From Algirhabdus cladophorae (GTDB lineage Bacteria; Pseudomonadota; Alphaproteobacteria; Rhodobacterales; Rhodobacteraceae): a DNA stretch of 64,000 nucleotides. The DNA lies in NCBI RefSeq assembly GCF_044772865.1, contig NZ_CP173029.1:3348001-3412000 (forward strand), in the 5' to 3' direction. The notes under the pieces were generated by a model. That model was not told the DNA's origin, made no database searches, and worked only from the letters and a program-made list of their open reading frames with translations. Below, in pieces: positions 7,484 to 15,447 of the stretch. Each line of letters starts with the position of its first letter. Position 1 is the first letter of the stretch. The position numbers were made by a program, and so were the translations under genes.

Positions 7484-8352
7484 GATCTGAGGCCTGCGGC
7501 TTGGATTTGGGCCTCGGTCACCAGTTTTGAGGCAAGCAACGCCGTGACTTGGGTGCCCGTGATGTGCTTACACATCGGGCTGCGGTCGCTGATCCAGCAG
7601 GCCAGCCGCGCATGGTGATCGGCCTGTAACGCTGCCGTCTTTTCTCGGTCTTCGGCCTGCTTCTCGACATAGGCTTGCCAGCGCCGCGACTGAAACCAGT
7701 TGTCGGAAAAGCAAACCTTGGAACGGGTGAAACCCGCGCTATCGGTGGCGTAGGCTTGGACGGCCAGCAGCAAGTCCTCCGACCTGATCCCTTCCTTCAT
7801 GGCCTCCTCGATCCGGGCAATGCAGGCCGCTTTGCCTCGAAGCCGATCCGGCGGATAGGCTGCCAAAATCTTCTCATCCTCTGCCGCCTCGCGCCTGCGC
7901 GAAGGAGGTTCTTTCTTAGGTTCAATGGTAAGGTTCCTGTGTCGTTTTGAGACTACCCCCGTCTCACCCTTGAGACCTTTCCCCCGCTTTTTTGAGACGT
8001 TTCCCCCCGTCTCATTTTGAGACACAACCCCACCAGGACCGCTCCCCCCACCCTTCGGGCGCGAACTGGGGCCAAGGGAAATATCCAAATGCAACTCATA
8101 CTGATTGGAGCCTCGCCCACCATCGCCATCACCACGAGCATGGCGCGTAACAAGCCCACATTCCTCCAAGGTCGTCATGTGCCGGAATAGCGTTGCGCGG
8201 CCCATCTCGCATTCGTCCGCCAACCGCTGTGCGCTTGGGTTGCACTGCCCAGTTTCCTTGTTGTGGAAGTCCGCCAGTTGAATCAGCACAATCTTGGCGG
8301 CGGGCTTTAGGCCTTTGACATTTGCGGCCCAGATTAGCGCCATGCCGCTCAT
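7480..8352 (-). CDS. Helix-turn-helix protein of the mobilizable element, possibly a replication initiator
   Basis: 290 residues from an ATG at 8352 preceded by AGGTG. Residues 5-75 form a winged HTH of the HTH_36 type (SAQRLADECEMGRATLFRHM), preceded by the typical lead MALIWAANVKGLKPAAK. A Gly/Ser/Lys-rich linker (about 90-150) and a C-terminal helical domain follow, a layout seen in plasmid replication and phage DnaD-like initiators. It is the first gene of the mob unit and is coupled to mobC by an ATGA overlap. A role in replication of a formerly free plasmid, or regulation of the mob genes, are both possible; sequence alone does not decide. Confidence 0.75.
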   Translation of the reverse strand: MSGMALIWAANVKGLKPAAKIVLIQLADFHNKETGQCNPSAQRLADECEMGRATLFRHMTTLEECGLVTRHARGDGDGGRGSNQYELHLDISLGPSSRPKGGGSGPGGVVSQNETGGNVSKKRGKGLKGETGVVSKRHRNLTIEPKKEPPSRRREAAEDEKILAAYPPDRLRGKAACIARIEEAMKEGIRSEDLLLAVQAYATDSAGFTRSKVCFSDNWFQSRRWQAYVEKQAEDREKTAALQADHHARLACWISDRSPMCKHITGTQVTALLASKLVTEAQIQAAGLRS

Positions 8353-8570
8353 GGCATCACCTGACCCGACAGAAATGGGGAGATTGCATAAAGCCTGCCG
8401 CCTGATTCTGCGGCTCGGTGTCGTGGAACAAAACCTGATTTCCTTGTGTCAGATTTGTGCCAATAGGAAACATGCGTTCCTGCATCGTTCTGCAAACGGC
8501 TACATTTACCTACGAAGCAAACACCTTTGCCTATTGCTGTTTTTACTGGGGTTCCGTATGTCCGGCGGTG

Positions 8571-8620
8571 GGACACCCTTCCCCAACGAAGGGCGAATAT
8601 CTGTGAGGATACTAGATATG
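8571..8620 (+). ncRNA. serC leader RNA (putative cis-regulatory structure)
   Basis: Two hairpins precede serC. CCCTTC (8576-8581) pairs with GAAGGG (8588-8593). ATATCT (8597-8602) pairs with AGATAT (8614-8619), enclosing the ribosome binding site GAGGA and reaching into the start codon at 8618. This matches the described serC leader of alphaproteobacteria, whose last stem overlaps the ribosome binding site of a serC-serA operon. I have not scored it against the covariance model. Confidence 0.72.
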
Positions 8621-9760
8621 ACTATTCAACAACCGGCCACGCGGCCGGCTAACCCGCGTTTTTCGTCTGGCCCTTGTGCCAAACCGCCCACATGGACATT
8701 GAATGCTTTGGACGACGCCCCGCTGGGTCGCTCGCATCGTGCAGCCGTGGGCAAAGACAAGCTGCTCGCCGCGATTGAGACGACCCGTGAGGTCCTTGGT
8801 GTACCGGCTGACTACAAGATCGGAATCGTACCCGCATCTGACACTGGCGCCTACGAGATGGCCATGTGGAACCTGCTGGGTGAACGGGCCGTTGAAATGC
8901 TCGCTTGGGAAAGCTTCGGCTCCGGCTGGGTAACGGATGCCGTGAAACAGCTCAAACTGGACGCCAAAGTCACCACGGCCGATTACGGTCACATCGTTGA
9001 TTTCAACGTTGTCGATTTTGACAAAGATGTTTGCTTTACTTGGAATGGTACGACCTCTGGCGTGCGCCTGCCTGATGGCGATGTGATCCCTGCAGACCGT
9101 GCGGGTTTGACCCTGTGCGATGCGACCTCGGCTGCCTTCGCGATGGATCTGCCATGGGACAAATTGGATGTCACCACCTTCAGCTGGCAAAAAGTGCTGG
9201 GCGGTGAAGCAGCCCACGGCATTCTGATCCTCAGCCCACGCGCTGTGGCACGCCTCGAAAGCTATACACCAGCGTGGCCGTTGCCTAAAATTTTCCGCCT
9301 CACTAAAGGTGGCAAACTGATCGACGGTATCTTTAAAGGGGCCACGATCAACACGCCTTCTATGCTGGCGGTTGAGGATTACCTGTTCGCTCTGGATTGG
9401 GCCAAATCCGTTGGCGGGTTGCAGGGCTTGATTGCCCGCGCGGATGCAAATGCAAATGCGATCGCAGCCTTTGTTGCCGATCACGACTGGATCGATTTTC
9501 TGGCTGTGGATCCCGCGACGCGGTCCAACACATCTGTCTGCCTTAAGTTCACAGATGATCGCATCACAGACGGTGCCAGCTTCGCCAAGGCCATCGCCAA
9601 GCGCCTCGAGGCCGAAGATATCGCACTTGATATCGGGGCCTATCGCGACGCCCCTGCTGGTCTTCGCATCTGGTGTGGTGGCACGGTTGAGACCGCAGAT
9701 ATCAATGCCATGCTACCATGGCTGAATTGGGCGTTTGAGGCTGAAATAGACTCTTTTTAA
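8618..9760 (+). CDS. serC: Phosphoserine aminotransferase
   Basis: 380 residues; converts 3-phosphohydroxypyruvate and glutamate to phosphoserine and 2-oxoglutarate in serine biosynthesis, and its homologues also act in the pyridoxal phosphate pathway. It is the alphaproteobacterial class V type: FSSGPCAKPP at the N-terminus, KIGIVPASDTGA, and the PLP-binding Lys in SWQKVLGGEAAHG. The start at 8618 is chosen because the leader hairpin presents GAGGA eight bases upstream; the frame is open for 100 codons further but without similarity. serA follows 47 bases downstream, so the two form an operon. Confidence 0.96.
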   Translation: MTIQQPATRPANPRFSSGPCAKPPTWTLNALDDAPLGRSHRAAVGKDKLLAAIETTREVLGVPADYKIGIVPASDTGAYEMAMWNLLGERAVEMLAWESFGSGWVTDAVKQLKLDAKVTTADYGHIVDFNVVDFDKDVCFTWNGTTSGVRLPDGDVIPADRAGLTLCDATSAAFAMDLPWDKLDVTTFSWQKVLGGEAAHGILILSPRAVARLESYTPAWPLPKIFRLTKGGKLIDGIFKGATINTPSMLAVEDYLFALDWAKSVGGLQGLIARADANANAIAAFVADHDWIDFLAVDPATRSNTSVCLKFTDDRITDGASFAKAIAKRLEAEDIALDIGAYRDAPAGLRIWCGGTVETADINAMLPWLNWAFEAEIDSF

Positions 9761-9807
9761 GCCGCCCAGATCTATCCAAATTACCCAAACTTTCAGGAGT
9801 GAGCCCA

Positions 9808-11403
9808 ATGGCCCCCAAAGTCCTCGTATCCGACAAACTATCCGAAACAGCCGTACAGATTTTCCGTGACCGCGGTATTGATGTGGATTTCATGCCCGAG
9901 CTGGGCAAAGACAAGGAAAAGCTGCTGGAGCTGATCCCAAACTATGACGGTCTGGCGATACGGTCTGCCACTAAGGCGACCGAGAAATTGCTGGCCTCTG
10001 CCGCGAACCTCAAGGTCATTGGTCGTGCGGGCATCGGCACCGACAACGTCGACAAAGATGCTGCCAGCAAGAAGGGTGTGATCGTGATGAACACGCCATT
10101 TGGCAACATGATTACGACGGCGGAACACGCCATCGCGATGATGTTCGCCGTGGCCCGGCAGATCCCTGAAGCAAGCGCATCGACCCATGCGGGTAAATGG
10201 GAGAAATCCAAATTCATGGGGGTTGAACTCACCGGTAAAACCCTTGGTGTGATTGGCGCCGGCAACATTGGTGGCATCGTGTGTGATCGCGCCCGTGCAC
10301 TCAAAATGCGTGTGATGGCCTATGACCCCTTCTTGGGCGAAGAGAAGGCCGAAAAGATGGGCGTGCAAAAGGTTGAGCTAGACGAGTTACTGGCCAATGC
10401 AGACTTCATCACGCTGCACGTGCCTTTCACCGAGCAAACCAAAAACATCCTTTCAAAAGAAAACATCGCCAAGCTGAAAAAAGGTGTGCGCATTGTAAAC
10501 TGTGCCCGTGGTGGTTTGGTGGATGAGGACGCTCTGGCAGAAGCATTGAAATCTGGTCATGTGGCAGGTGCTGCGTTTGACGTGTTCGCGGTCGAGCCTG
10601 CAACAGACAGCCCCTTGTTCAACCTGCCCAACGTCGTAGTCACACCGCACCTTGGCGCGGCAACCACAGAGGCGCAAGAAAACGTGGCGCTACAAGTGGC
10701 CGAACAGATGTCCGACTACCTCTTGACTGGCGCTGTGACAAACGCACTGAACATGCCATCGGTGACAGCCGAGGAAGCTAAGGTGATGGGCCCATGGGTG
10801 AAATTGGCCGGTCATTTGGGTAATTTCATCGGACAGATGACAGACGAGCCAATCAAAGCGATCAACATTCTCTATGATGGTACAGTGGCCGAGATGAACC
10901 TAGAGGCGCTGAACTGTGGCGTTATCGCGGGCATCATGAAGAAAGCAAACCCTGACGTGAATATGGTTAGTGCGCCTGTGATCGCCAAAGAACGTGGCAT
11001 TCAAATCAGCACCACAAACCAAGACAAGTCCGGTGCCTTTGACGGGTATATCAAAGTGACTGTCGTAACGGATAAGCGTGAGCGTAGCGCGGCGGGTACA
11101 GTCTTTAGCGACGGCAAGCCGCGCTTTATCCAGATCAAGGGCATCAACATCGATGCCGAGATCGGTTCGCATATGCTCTACACCACCAACGAAGATGTTC
11201 CTGGCATCATTGGCACATTGGGGGCGACGATGGGCAAGCATGATGTCAACATCGCCAACTTTACGCTTGGTCGGGCCGGTGCAGGGGGCGAAGCGATTGC
11301 GTTGCTTTATATTGATCATCCCGTGCCCCAAGCGGCCATGGATGACTTGACGGCGACCGGCATGTTCAGTCAGGTCAAACCACTGACATTTGATGTAGGA
11401 TAA
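9808..11403 (+). CDS. serA: D-3-phosphoglycerate dehydrogenase
   Basis: 531 residues; oxidises 3-phosphoglycerate, the first step of serine synthesis. The long (type I) form is present: substrate and NAD-binding domains with VIGAGNIGG for NAD, catalytic Arg in NCARGGLVDE and His in TPHLGAATTEAQE, then an ASB intervening domain (about 320-455) and a C-terminal ACT domain (DVPGIIGTLGATMG, about 458-530) that in relatives senses serine. ATG at 9808 is chosen over the in-frame GTG at 9799 because the latter lies inside AGGAG. It is the second gene of the serC operon. Confidence 0.96.
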   Translation: MAPKVLVSDKLSETAVQIFRDRGIDVDFMPELGKDKEKLLELIPNYDGLAIRSATKATEKLLASAANLKVIGRAGIGTDNVDKDAASKKGVIVMNTPFGNMITTAEHAIAMMFAVARQIPEASASTHAGKWEKSKFMGVELTGKTLGVIGAGNIGGIVCDRARALKMRVMAYDPFLGEEKAEKMGVQKVELDELLANADFITLHVPFTEQTKNILSKENIAKLKKGVRIVNCARGGLVDEDALAEALKSGHVAGAAFDVFAVEPATDSPLFNLPNVVVTPHLGAATTEAQENVALQVAEQMSDYLLTGAVTNALNMPSVTAEEAKVMGPWVKLAGHLGNFIGQMTDEPIKAINILYDGTVAEMNLEALNCGVIAGIMKKANPDVNMVSAPVIAKERGIQISTTNQDKSGAFDGYIKVTVVTDKRERSAAGTVFSDGKPRFIQIKGINIDAEIGSHMLYTTNEDVPGIIGTLGATMGKHDVNIANFTLGRAGAGGEAIALLYIDHPVPQAAMDDLTATGMFSQVKPLTFDVG

Positions 11404-11409
11404 TCCGCA

Positions 11410-12141
11410 ATGCTATACGCCATCGGCGATGTTCACGGTCAACATGAGATGCTGTTACAGGCACTTGCGTTGATCCATGCCGATGGCGGATCTGACGCCC
11501 AAATTGTCTTTGTCGGGGATTACGTTGACCGTGGGCCCGACAGTCGCGCCGTTATCCAAACCTTAATGGATGGACAGGCTGCTGGAAAAAACTGGATCAC
11601 TTTGAAAGGCAATCACGATCGCTATGTGACCCGGTTTTTGGATGATATGATCATCAACGACAGTGCGACACGACCGGATTTGATGTGGTTCAATCCGCGT
11701 CTGGGAGGTGACAAGACACTATTGTCCTATGGGGTTCATGCCGAGGATGGCAAGCCCGTTGAACCGGTACATGAGGCGGCCCTTAAAGCCGTTCCAAAGG
11801 ATCATCGCACATGGCTAGAACACTTACCGCTGACGTTTGAGACCGACGATCTGTTTTTCTGTCACGCCGGTATTCGACCCGGGATCCCATTGGATCAACA
11901 AGTTGAAAACGACCTGATCTGGATCAGACAGGGCTGGCTAGAGTTCAATGGTACCTTGCCTAAGCAAGTGATCCATGGGCACACCGCGCTAGAGCATCCG
12001 CAACATCACGGTAATCGCGTCAATCTTGATGGCGGGGCTGGCTATTTCCGCCCGTTGCATCCGGCGGTTTACGATGACGGTGACTGGTATCTTCTGATGC
12101 CCGCTGGCCGGATCAAATTAGACCCTATTCCTGCCGAATAA
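11410..12141 (+). CDS. PPP-type metallophosphoesterase (Ser/Thr phosphatase or ApaH-like)
   Basis: 243 residues. The metal-binding set of the calcineurin-like PPP family is complete: GDVHGQ (7-12), GDYVDRGPDSR (about 37-47), GNHDRY (about 66-71) and a late HGH. Such enzymes dephosphorylate phosphoproteins or cleave diadenosine tetraphosphate; the sequence does not tell which. It begins six bases after serA, so it is probably co-transcribed with serCA. Its 3' end overlaps the convergent membrane protein gene by 17 bases. Confidence 0.88.
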   Translation: MLYAIGDVHGQHEMLLQALALIHADGGSDAQIVFVGDYVDRGPDSRAVIQTLMDGQAAGKNWITLKGNHDRYVTRFLDDMIINDSATRPDLMWFNPRLGGDKTLLSYGVHAEDGKPVEPVHEAALKAVPKDHRTWLEHLPLTFETDDLFFCHAGIRPGIPLDQQVENDLIWIRQGWLEFNGTLPKQVIHGHTALEHPQHHGNRVNLDGGAGYFRPLHPAVYDDGDWYLLMPAGRIKLDPIPAE

Positions 12142-13699
12142 CGCCGGTAATGGCTGCAGCAAGCAGGGCCGTGACCACCCAGCCCAAGCCCATGGCGATC
12201 CATCGCAACCACCATCCAACCCTCCCCAATGGCGATCGGGATGTAGAGGGGGCCCATGCGTTCTCTTGACCAAGGGTGACCAGCGGAATGACTAGATCTG
12301 CGGCGTAGGCAAAACCGTTGAACGTCTCGTAATCTTGGCCCGCCTGTCCCACTGACGCCCAGAACGCACTGGGGTTTTCCGGATGGCTTTGGGTTGCGGC
12401 AATCCACGGGGCCGAGGTGAGAATGGGGGCTGCGTTGGGTGTCATATCACCAGCATGCCATGTCTTGTCAAAGAACAGGCCCAACCCTGTGATCAGAACC
12501 AACGCGATCACTACAGCCCGACCAGGTTTGTACCCATAGCCCACGGTGATCCGCAAAAACCCATCAGCCACTGCGCGCAACCCGCGGGTCAACCAAGTCC
12601 CACCACTGCTTTCGATCAGACGCCTGTTTTCGGCCCGCAGCAGCATTTCCTTGCGGATCAAAACGCCTGTGGCGTCGGTGCGATGCCCGAGGCTGCGCAG
12701 CACATCAGCCAGATGTTCGTAGGGCTGCGCGGTAAACGGCATATCCTCGGGCTTGCGTTCGAGCCATTCCAAACGTGTGGCCAAACTGGTGTCTGTGTGC
12801 CGCGAAAAATCATTGTAGCGAAACCCATCCAGCCTGATGGGATAGTTTGCACCGGGGCCAGCGGGCTCATCCCGCAGGCGTGCTACATTGGCACCCGCCA
12901 GATTGACGATGCCACGGGTGATTTGGTTATCTTGAAAAAACAAGATCCCCCCAACACGCGCACGGGCAAGCGACAGCGCAATATCGCGACCGTGCTCTTC
13001 AGTTGCACCAAAAACTGGGGCGCCCAAAATTTCAGAATTCGTCATAATGGCCGTGTTAGTGACGAAAAAATCATGTGCAATACGGGCGGATGACAAAAAC
13101 ACTTGGCCCTCGCAACGCAATGAGGTGATGCCGTCGCCATAGGGGTAATTGCCCAGAAAGACAGAGCCTTGAACCTCGAGCGAGGGTGCAAAAACAGCGT
13201 CTTGACCTTTGGCAATGATCACCGCGCCACAGAGTTGCAGATCGCCTTCAACTGTGGCGCCCGCAAGGCTTATTTCACCCGCACTATGGCTTTCGTTGCG
13301 CAGGTAGAAGGATCCGTTGAATCTTGAATTATCGGCGGCCATCCCATGGAGGGCACAGGCCGAAATATGCAGCCCCCTTAGCTGCGTGTTGACCAAATTT
13401 ATTTCGTCAGACAAATGACAATATGAGAGCGAGATATCATGGCTGAGGTCGCAGCCCTGAAGGTCAAGCGCGCCCTGAATATATGCCCCACGCAACCGCA
13501 TGCCTTTGGGGTGCAAAGGATGTTTGGGGTCCGTTTCCAAAAGCAAATGCCGGATCAGATCAGCGCGGATCGAATTATCGTCCTGTGCCTCATTGGGCTT
13601 TTCGCCGTTCCCCAACGTTGTGCGATCAGGAATGCTGCAGGTCTCGAGAAGTTTGGTCTCAGCCGCGGAAAAAGGCTCAAAACTATCGGTGGTTTTCAT
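12125..13699 (-). CDS. Large membrane protein with a repeat-rich N-terminal half, function unknown
   Basis: 524 residues. Residues 60-290 consist of short beta-type repeats (LRGAYIQGALDLQGCDLS, LSGATVEGDLQLCGA and so on), resembling a beta-helix of the pentapeptide/bactofilin kind. A helical linker (YEHLADVLRSLGHRTDA) leads to C-terminal membrane segments near 396-415 and 490-520. Homologues in roseobacters are usually labelled membrane-associated without proven function. It is downstream of, and overlaps by ATGA, a small two-helix membrane protein, so the two probably form one unit. I cannot assign an activity. Confidence 0.75.
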   Translation of the reverse strand: MKTTDSFEPFSAAETKLLETCSIPDRTTLGNGEKPNEAQDDNSIRADLIRHLLLETDPKHPLHPKGMRLRGAYIQGALDLQGCDLSHDISLSYCHLSDEINLVNTQLRGLHISACALHGMAADNSRFNGSFYLRNESHSAGEISLAGATVEGDLQLCGAVIIAKGQDAVFAPSLEVQGSVFLGNYPYGDGITSLRCEGQVFLSSARIAHDFFVTNTAIMTNSEILGAPVFGATEEHGRDIALSLARARVGGILFFQDNQITRGIVNLAGANVARLRDEPAGPGANYPIRLDGFRYNDFSRHTDTSLATRLEWLERKPEDMPFTAQPYEHLADVLRSLGHRTDATGVLIRKEMLLRAENRRLIESSGGTWLTRGLRAVADGFLRITVGYGYKPGRAVVIALVLITGLGLFFDKTWHAGDMTPNAAPILTSAPWIAATQSHPENPSAFWASVGQAGQDYETFNGFAYAADLVIPLVTLGQENAWAPSTSRSPLGRVGWWLRWIAMGLGWVVTALLAAAITGVIRQE

Positions 13700-13899
13700 T
13701 CGTCTTTAGAGCCTTTGAACAAATGCCAGCCTGACCAACCAATAGTGATCCCGCAAAATATAGTGGTGAGGGCAACCACTTCGATCCAAGCGATGCCACT
13801 AACGCCACGCATCCACACTGCAAACAGCATGAAGGCAAACACGGCAATACCCGCAACTATGCGCCATTTATGCTCTGTTCTGGATGGCCCGTATTTCAC
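13696..13899 (-). CDS. Small two-helix membrane protein
   Basis: 67 residues with two hydrophobic helices (about 13-32 and 37-57) and a charged tail (KGSKDE). The stop overlaps the start of the next gene (ATGA at 13696-13699), which argues that it is real and translated with the large membrane protein. No family is recognisable. Confidence 0.62.
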   Translation of the reverse strand: MKYGPSRTEHKWRIVAGIAVFAFMLFAVWMRGVSGIAWIEVVALTTIFCGITIGWSGWHLFKGSKDE

Positions 13900-14018
13900 G
13901 CGTTTTCCCTCGCTTGGTTTATGGTGAGGCTACCCACAGCTGTGCTGCGACGCAACGTCCCTGATGCCTTGGTCCCCATGGTGGATTAGCTTGCCACAAA
14001 ATCTAGGGGATGGACGAC

Positions 14019-15194
14019 ATGGATGACATCGTAATTTTGGGCGGTGCACGCACTGCGATTGGCGGATTTGGCGGCGCGCTGGCCAGTGTCGCCCCGATTG
14101 ATCTAGGAACCACCGTTGCCAAGGCAGCGCTTGAACGATCCGAAGTGAGCCCAGATCAGATTGGCCATGTCGCCTTTGGCCATGTGATCAACACCGAGCC
14201 GCGCGATATGTATTTGTCGCGCGTGGCTGCAATGCAGGCTGGTGTTCCAGACAGTGTACCCGCAATGAACGTCAACCGTCTATGCGGATCGGGCGTTCAG
14301 GCCATCGTATCTGTTATTCAGTCGCTGGCTATGGGCGATGCAGACTTTAGCCTTGCAGGTGGTGCCGAAAACATGAGCCGTGCGCCCTACATTATGCCAC
14401 AGGCGCGTTGGGGTCAGAAAATGGGCGACGTGGCAACACAGGATATGATGTTAGGGGCGCTGAACTGTCCATTTGGCACCGGTCATATGGGCATCACTGC
14501 TGAAAACGTCGCCGCCGAGCACAATGTGGATCGAACACAGCAAGATGCATTTGCTTTGGAAAGCCAGACGCGCGCGGCCGCCGCTATTGAGGCAGGGCAC
14601 TTTGATACGCAGATTACGCCAGTTTCCGTAAAGATCCGCCGCGAGATGGTGGACTTCGTGCGCGACGAACACCCAAAGGCCACCACGATGGACGCGCTTT
14701 CTGGGCTGCGGCCCGCTTTCCAAAAGGACGGCACGGTAACAGCCGGGAATGCCTCTGGGATCAACGATGGTGCTGGTGCTCTTGTACTTGCCCGCGCTGA
14801 CGCAGCCGAGGCCGCCGGGCTGACACCCAAGTTTCGCGTTTTGGGATACGCCCATGCAGGTGTCCGCCCTGAAGTGATGGGGATAGGCCCGGTGCCTGCG
14901 GTTGAAAACTTACTCGCACGCACCGGACTGTCTGTTGCCGACTTTGACGTCATCGAAAGCAACGAAGCCTTTGCCGCGCAAGCAATCGCAGTAAGCAACG
15001 GGTTGGGCTTTGATCCAACTAAGGTCAATCCAAACGGTGGTGCAATTTCGCTTGGGCATCCAGTGGGCGCCACGGGTGCAATTATCACGATCAAAGCAAT
15101 GTATGAGCTGGACCGCATCCAAGGGCAACGTGCGCTCATCACGATGTGTATTGGCGGCGGTCAAGGCATCGCCTTGGCTATCGAACGTTTGTAA
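14019..15194 (+). CDS. Acetyl-CoA acetyltransferase / thiolase
   Basis: 391 residues; condenses or cleaves acyl-CoA units, in this group typically for polyhydroxybutyrate synthesis or fatty acid breakdown. All thiolase residues are present: nucleophile Cys in NRLCGSGVQA (about 88), His in GGAISLGHPVGATG (about 348) and the second Cys in ITMCIGGGQG (about 378). The start at 14019 is chosen because AGGGG at 14005-14009 lies nine bases upstream, whereas the ATG at 14010 overlaps it. It stands alone, so I do not separate the biosynthetic from the degradative type. Confidence 0.93.
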   Translation: MDDIVILGGARTAIGGFGGALASVAPIDLGTTVAKAALERSEVSPDQIGHVAFGHVINTEPRDMYLSRVAAMQAGVPDSVPAMNVNRLCGSGVQAIVSVIQSLAMGDADFSLAGGAENMSRAPYIMPQARWGQKMGDVATQDMMLGALNCPFGTGHMGITAENVAAEHNVDRTQQDAFALESQTRAAAAIEAGHFDTQITPVSVKIRREMVDFVRDEHPKATTMDALSGLRPAFQKDGTVTAGNASGINDGAGALVLARADAAEAAGLTPKFRVLGYAHAGVRPEVMGIGPVPAVENLLARTGLSVADFDVIESNEAFAAQAIAVSNGLGFDPTKVNPNGGAISLGHPVGATGAIITIKAMYELDRIQGQRALITMCIGGGQGIALAIERL

Positions 15195-15447
15195 TCATCC
15201 GATCCAAAAACTAGCTAAAATTGTGCCTAAAATGACGATATTCAACGGCCATTTTGGCCTTTGAAGTGCTATATTCGGCTCTATAAAAATATTCTAAACC
15301 AATGTGTTAAATCGTAGGTAGGCCGATTTTGCGGAATTTCTTTTGTGCCTTCGCTGGTTGACCGTTCCTGCTGCGGATAACCGCAGAGTTAACCGCATTT
15401 TCACGGCCCAACCGTTACTTCAAAGTCCAATTCAGGATGTTGGGCCT

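Larger units (their letters stand above)
5493..8352 (-). mobile_element. Small mobilizable element (HTH/replication-type gene, mobC, relaxase, nested mbeB/mbeD-like)
   Basis: Five overlapping minus-strand genes form one unit in the order HTH gene, mobC, relaxase with two nested genes. The region is visibly GC-richer than the AT-rich fic gene on one side and the serC leader on the other. The gene order of mobC-relaxase with nested genes is that of ColE1-type plasmids. No integrase or transposase is present and I could not find convincing flanking direct repeats, so the element's ends are approximate; the coordinates cover only its genes. Confidence 0.75.

Noticed and set aside
6633..7490. Long open frame (285 residues) on the plus strand
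   Set aside because: It lies antisense to mobC and the relaxase gene, in GC-rich sequence where antisense frames stay open by codon bias, and its translation is Arg/Ser/Ala-rich without family features.
5469..8433. TGGAACAAA near both ends of the mobilizable element as att repeats
   Set aside because: Only nine bases match and the flanks differ; a match of this size is expected by chance over this distance.
8612..9484. 290-residue frame on the minus strand
   Set aside because: Antisense of serC, which is unambiguous.
12383..13093. 236-residue frame on the plus strand
   Set aside because: Antisense of the large membrane protein gene, which has coherent repeats and membrane segments; the plus-strand translation has none.
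15250..15265. GGCCATTTTGGCC after the thiolase gene as a terminator
   Set aside because: The stem is only four to five base pairs and no T-run follows.
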